From Paenibacillus physcomitrellae (GTDB lineage: Bacteria; Bacillota; Bacilli; Paenibacillales; Paenibacillaceae), in the NCBI RefSeq assembly GCF_002240225.1, contig NZ_CP022584.1, forward strand, positions 4,751,850 to 4,815,849: a DNA stretch of 64,000 nucleotides. Reading direction: 5' to 3'. The notes under the pieces were generated by a model, which saw nothing but the letters and a program-made list of their open reading frames with translations, did not search any database and was not told where the DNA came from. Positions 62,609 through 64,000 of this stretch are shown one piece after another (position 1 is the first letter of the stretch; every line of letters begins with the position of its first letter). A program made the translations under genes and the position numbers.

Positions 62609-63541
62609 TCAGGTTCTTGGCATCAGGCTGGAACGGAGATGAAAGATGCCGCAGTTTATGGCGGAAACTTGGATACGGGGCTCAAACTGCCACCTGATCT
62701 CCTCGCCTCTGGCTTCATATTGCTGCTTGGCTCCCAAGCGCGTTTCTTCATTTTCGTCCTCAAGCAAATGGCTGTAGTAGCCGTCAAGAATAGCAAGCTC
62801 TTCCTCCAGTCTTGCCCGGGCTTCAAGCGCCCAGCTGTCGTCCAGCTGACGCAGATAGGCTTCTATCTGCTCCTCAAGCAGGCTCTTGCCTTCCTTAAGG
62901 GTGAGGGAAGTGGGGACAATGCTGATATTCTCCGGCAGCCGGTTCAGTAAAGGGATTTTGGATACTCGGTCGCCAAACCGGGGATCGACTGTTCCACTGG
63001 TCAGCGATATGCCGTAATAATGCAGCTCCTCCCGTTTCATGTCACAGGCGAATTCCGCTTTAAAGCATACGCCCAGCCACGGTTCATAAGCAGCAGGAAG
63101 CAGGGTTCTCCGCTGCAGCTGTCCCGGATCTTCAAATACATAGACAAAACTGCCTCCGCGTCTGGCCGCTTCGAACAGCTGCTGAAGCCGTGGGCTTCCA
63201 AAGGACAGATCTTCCCGCTGAATCCGGCCCGGTCCCAGGATGGGCAGCGGCCGGACGGCGCCGAAATGGCGGCTCATTACGGAGTCCACCTCCGGTGCAG
63301 CGGCAGGGAAGGCGGAGTCATACCGCTCCGGATCAAACACAAATGTATAGGACATCGTTTCGGGTTCGACATTGCAGCGATCCACATATGCCCAATAATA
63401 AGGGCGGTTCGTAAGCTCGCGATCCGCTTGCGGGGAAAGCTTGACGGTTACGTGGTGCTCGGATTCCTCGCGAAGCTCGCATTCCGTCGCTTCCAGATAG
63501 GCGCGGACATAATTACGAATTTCCTTTGCCGTCATAGTCAT
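62609..63541 (-). CDS. yqhG: YqhG family protein
   Basis: A 310-residue soluble protein resembling Bacillus YqhG, which also follows the helicase YqhH. Visible features are VKLSPQADRELTNRPYYWAYVDR and YTFVFDPERYD, then a long helical C-terminal region with many Glu. Function is unknown. The ATG is preceded by GGGAGG, which sits in the last codons of the helicase gene; only 2 bases separate the two genes, so they are coupled. Confidence 0.85.
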   Translation of the reverse strand: MTMTAKEIRNYVRAYLEATECELREESEHHVTVKLSPQADRELTNRPYYWAYVDRCNVEPETMSYTFVFDPERYDSAFPAAAPEVDSVMSRHFGAVRPLPILGPGRIQREDLSFGSPRLQQLFEAARRGGSFVYVFEDPGQLQRRTLLPAAYEPWLGVCFKAEFACDMKREELHYYGISLTSGTVDPRFGDRVSKIPLLNRLPENISIVPTSLTLKEGKSLLEEQIEAYLRQLDDSWALEARARLEEELAILDGYYSHLLEDENEETRLGAKQQYEARGEEIRWQFEPRIQVSAINCGIFHLRSSLMPRT

Positions 63542-63543
63542 CG

Positions 63544-64000
63544 TTACGAACCTCCCAGCAATTCTTGCACCGGCGGTGCGCTGTTACCTTCCTCTTGACT
63601 CGATTCCAGTTCCTCCTTGATCGCGATCATTGAGGAGGCCAGCGATTCCACACCTTGTTTAATCTGCTCCTCGTTATCGGCCTCAAGCAGAATCTTGTAA
63701 ATGCTTTTCTCCAGCGAGCCTTGCTTCTCCAAGCGTTCCAGGATAACGTCCAGGCCGCCGATGACCATTTCAAACATATTAATCTTCTCGTGCAGCAGGT
63801 TAAGAATATGCTCCTCAATCGTACCGACGGTCGATAAATTATAGATTTTAACGTCATTTTTCTGCCCCAGACGATGAACCCGTCCAATCCGCTGCTCAAC
63901 CCGCATCGGGTTCCACGGCAGATCGAAATTGATCATATGATGGCAGAATTGCAGGTTGATGCCTTCGCCGCCGGCTTCGGTGGCAATCATTACCTGGGCC
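63544..64000 (-). CDS. yqhH: SNF2-family helicase, C-terminal part (5' end outside window)
   Basis: A partial gene running off the right edge. The visible 152 residues have superfamily 2 helicase motifs V and VI: ATEAGGEGINLQFCHHMINFDLPWNP and RVEQRIGRVHRLGQ, then a helical tail. The tail has a characteristic LLHEKINMFEMVIGGLDVIL segment of the YqhH/HepA-like SNF2 branch. The ATPase motifs I-IV lie outside. The pairing with yqhG supports YqhH. Confidence 0.88.
   Translation of the reverse strand, partial: AQVMIATEAGGEGINLQFCHHMINFDLPWNPMRVEQRIGRVHRLGQKNDVKIYNLSTVGTIEEHILNLLHEKINMFEMVIGGLDVILERLEKQGSLEKSIYKILLEADNEEQIKQGVESLASSMIAIKEELESSQEEGNSAPPVQELLGGS

Overview
The window reads as a chromosomal segment of a Gram-positive, endospore-forming Bacillota, most likely Paenibacillus or a close relative. 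The basis is family-level: strong AGGAGG ribosome-binding sites with many TTG/GTG starts, a YjcZ-type sporulation micro-protein, YqzE/YqhG/YqhH/YkvI orthologues, two YesM/YesN-type two-component systems, LplABC-type sugar transport, and a lipoprotein with a copper-amine-oxidase-N-like domain. No phage, transposase, CRISPR array or rRNA was seen; one tRNA-Leu(CAG) is present.

Left part (1-20.5 kb) is core housekeeping: a partial DUF294-type protein coupled to a DnaQ-like exonuclease, a JAMM peptidase, a TlpA/ResA thioredoxin, cimA, dinB, a 4Fe-4S ferredoxin, an L,D-transpeptidase, pyrD, a small alarmone synthetase with a DUF309 gene, two paralogous RsmF-like rRNA m5C methyltransferases flanking an RsuA-type pseudouridine synthase and a HAD phosphatase, a glycosyltransferase, YkvI, DedA, xpt and two small unknown genes.

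The accessory core (20.6-35.3 kb) looks like one catabolic locus. A Cys-type sulfatase and its radical-SAM maturase (with an unusual C-terminal SEC-C motif) are divergent from an AraC regulator. These are followed by a YesM/YesN pair, an LplABC-type importer without its own ATPase, a GH51 arabinofuranosidase and a GH2 glycosidase. None of the enzymes has a signal peptide, so the inferred role is uptake and intracellular desulfation and hydrolysis of sulfated, arabinose/galactose-type oligosaccharides. Two cre-like palindromes flank the two-component genes.

Next come a decayed aldo/keto reductase and a large von Willebrand A protein with a DUF11-like tail and no secretion signal (35.3-38.1 kb). 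A xylose-type module follows (38.4-46.6 kb): membrane-anchored sugar-binding sensor, LytS/YesM-like kinase, YesN-like regulator, then xylF-xylG-xylH. It matches the XylFII-LytS-YesN arrangement described in Clostridium beijerinckii.

The right part (46.8-64 kb) has a YdjC/ChbG deacetylase, a divergent SDR/TetR pair with repeated operator-like hexamers, a LysR gene divergent from zwf-gnd (oxidative pentose phosphate branch), an OatA-like acyltransferase, a lipoprotein, a MATE exporter, a divergent polysaccharide deacetylase convergent with a cell-wall amidase, yqzE, an unknown secreted protein, yqhG and the 3' part of the yqhH helicase gene, which runs off the window.
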